Below, in pieces: positions 63,105 through 64,000 of a stretch of 64,000 bases of DNA. The notes beneath the pieces are model-generated. The model made no database searches and had not been told where the DNA came from. It saw nothing but the letters and a program-made list of their open reading frames with translations. A program made the translations under genes and the position numbers. Origin of the DNA: Nocardioides sp. Soil774 (lineage in GTDB: Bacteria; Actinomycetota; Actinomycetes; Propionibacteriales; Nocardioidaceae); assembly GCF_001428125.1 (NCBI RefSeq), contig NZ_LMSM01000001.1, forward strand, positions 1,306 to 65,305, given 5' to 3'. Numbering within the stretch: the first letter of the stretch is position 1; each line of letters opens with the position of its first letter.

Positions 63105-64000
63105 GGGCTGCCGTCGCCACCGCCGAGCTCGCGGAGGCGGTCGGACCGGTCGAGGGCGTCGAGGTCGTCGTGTGGAACGGTGACGGCCCGCCGCCCGACG
63201 GCGACGTCGAGCTCTGGGTGCCGCACTACGCGACCCGCGCCGACGTGATCGACCGCGGCCACGACCTGCGCGGGCTGCGGGTGGTGCAGCTGCAGAGCGC
63301 GGGCTACGACGGCGTGCCCGAGCGCCTGCCGGCGGGGGTCACCCTGTGCAACGCGACCGGCGTGCACGACGACGCCACCGCCGAGCACGCCGTGGGCCTG
63401 GCGCTCGCCAGCCTGCGCGGCATCCCCGAGGCGGTGCGCGCGCACGGGCACTGGCGCCGCATGCCGGGTCGTCGGTCGCTCGCCGACTCGCGGGTGCTGG
63501 TGCTGGGCTACGGATCCATCGGCCGGGCGCTGGTCGAGCGGCTGCTGCCGATGAAGGCGGTCGTCACGGCGGTCGCCTCCCGCAGCCGCGACGACGACCT
63601 CGTCGGGCAGGTGCACGGCATCGACGAGCTGCCCGCGCTGCTGCCCGAGCAGGACCTCGTGGTCGTGCTCGTGCCGCTCACCGACGCCACCCGCGGCCTC
63701 GTCGACGACGCGTTCCTCGCGCTGCTGCCCGACGGCGCCCTGGTGGTCAACGTCGCCCGAGGGCCGGTCGTCGACACCGACGCGGTCCTGCGCCACGCCG
63801 GCCGGCTCCGCTTCGCGCTCGACGTCACCGACCCCGAGCCGCTGCCCGACGACCACCCGCTGTGGTCGGCTCCCGACGTGCTCGTCACGCCGCACGTCGC
63901 GGGCGGGACGACGGCGATGCTGCCCCGGATCTCCACGCTCGTGCGCGACCAGCTGCGCCGCATGGTGGCCGGCGAGGCGCCGCTCAACATCGTCAACCAC
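63101..64000 (+). CDS. D-isomer-specific 2-hydroxyacid dehydrogenase (3' end cut by window)
   Basis: Three hundred residues are visible, running off the right edge. The NAD-binding fingerprint VLVLGYGSIGRALVERL lies near 132-148 (GYGSIG at 136-141). TGVHDDATAEHAVGLALASLRG near 88-109, LVPLTDATRGLVDDAFLALLPDGALVVNVARGPVVDTDA near 187-225 and the catalytic His region ALDVTDPEPLPDDHPLWSAPDVLVTPHVAGG follow, giving the R-E-H arrangement of D-lactate/glyoxylate/hydroxypyruvate reductases. The visible end, APLNIVN, is where such enzymes usually stop, so only a few residues should be missing. GTG 63101 overlaps the preceding stop. Confidence 0.9.
   Translation, partial: MRAAVATAELAEAVGPVEGVEVVVWNGDGPPPDGDVELWVPHYATRADVIDRGHDLRGLRVVQLQSAGYDGVPERLPAGVTLCNATGVHDDATAEHAVGLALASLRGIPEAVRAHGHWRRMPGRRSLADSRVLVLGYGSIGRALVERLLPMKAVVTAVASRSRDDDLVGQVHGIDELPALLPEQDLVVVLVPLTDATRGLVDDAFLALLPDGALVVNVARGPVVDTDAVLRHAGRLRFALDVTDPEPLPDDHPLWSAPDVLVTPHVAGGTTAMLPRISTLVRDQLRRMVAGEAPLNIVNH

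Overview
The window is very GC-rich, densely coded actinobacterial chromosome. Several independent signs point to the Nocardioidaceae (Nocardioides or a close relative): strong G/C bias at third codon positions, frequent GTG starts with a few TTG and one apparent CTG, many start codons placed 6-7 bases after a TAnnnT-like -10 box (leaderless transcription), a class I lysyl-tRNA synthetase, a HAIR-type HspR operator in front of clpB, and actinobacterial families such as DUF3151, DUF3311 paired with a solute symporter, DUF3817, DUF1906 and EspC-like proteins. The genus is inferred; no rRNA or other marker is present to settle it. No tRNA, rRNA or CRISPR array was seen.

Layout. 1-6.6 kb: the edge of what looks like an IS30-type element, a PlsC-like acyltransferase, a pentapeptide-repeat protein, a general-stress-type membrane protein, a cysteine-less HesB-like protein, then clpB behind a HAIR operator and a CPBP protease. 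6.6-16 kb: redox and stress genes (DoxX, GlcD-like FAD oxidase, soluble GAF histidine kinase, hemerythrin, flavin monooxygenase-like protein, SDR) and a tightly overlapping isochorismatase/PfkB/epimerase operon. 16-24.3 kb: two membrane proteins sharing PYG-rich repeats, a PLP aminotransferase divergent from pyrE, DedA, a TrmH-type methyltransferase, a SigE-like sigma factor with its membrane partner, and class II aldolase. 24.3-34.5 kb: an MFS pump, an SSS-family symporter with its DUF3311 partner, a thioesterase, a Vsr-like nuclease gene bracketed by inverted palindromes, lysK, a LuxR-type regulator and a DagK-like kinase.

Purine synthesis runs through the second half: purA-purD-DUF402-purB (34.7-39.2 kb), purC (45.8 kb), purS-purQ (51.1-52.1 kb) and purL (59.6 kb). 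With pyrE this makes the region a nucleotide-synthesis neighbourhood interrupted by accessory genes: MFS pumps, a large LAL-type LuxR regulator, an acyl-CoA synthetase, a second Vsr-like nuclease gene bracketed by palindromes, a secreted DUF1906 peptidoglycan-binding protein, a small group of type VII secretion (WXG/EspC-like) substrate genes without secretion machinery, and a TetR/MFS pair with two matching operators. The window ends inside a D-2-hydroxyacid dehydrogenase.

The most unusual structure is a set of palindromic repeat families. Two different genes for Vsr/DUF559-like nucleases with AbiEi-like N-termini are each bracketed by a matched pair of palindromic elements (29260-30574 and 49007-50195). 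A palindrome from the first pair, GAGCGGAC-N4-GTCCGCTC with a variable four-base centre, recurs alone at 39206-39277. A third hairpin family lies on both sides of an MFS gene (24375-26184). Whether the nucleases act on, or move with, these palindromes is untested inference, but it is the best candidate here for an undescribed system.
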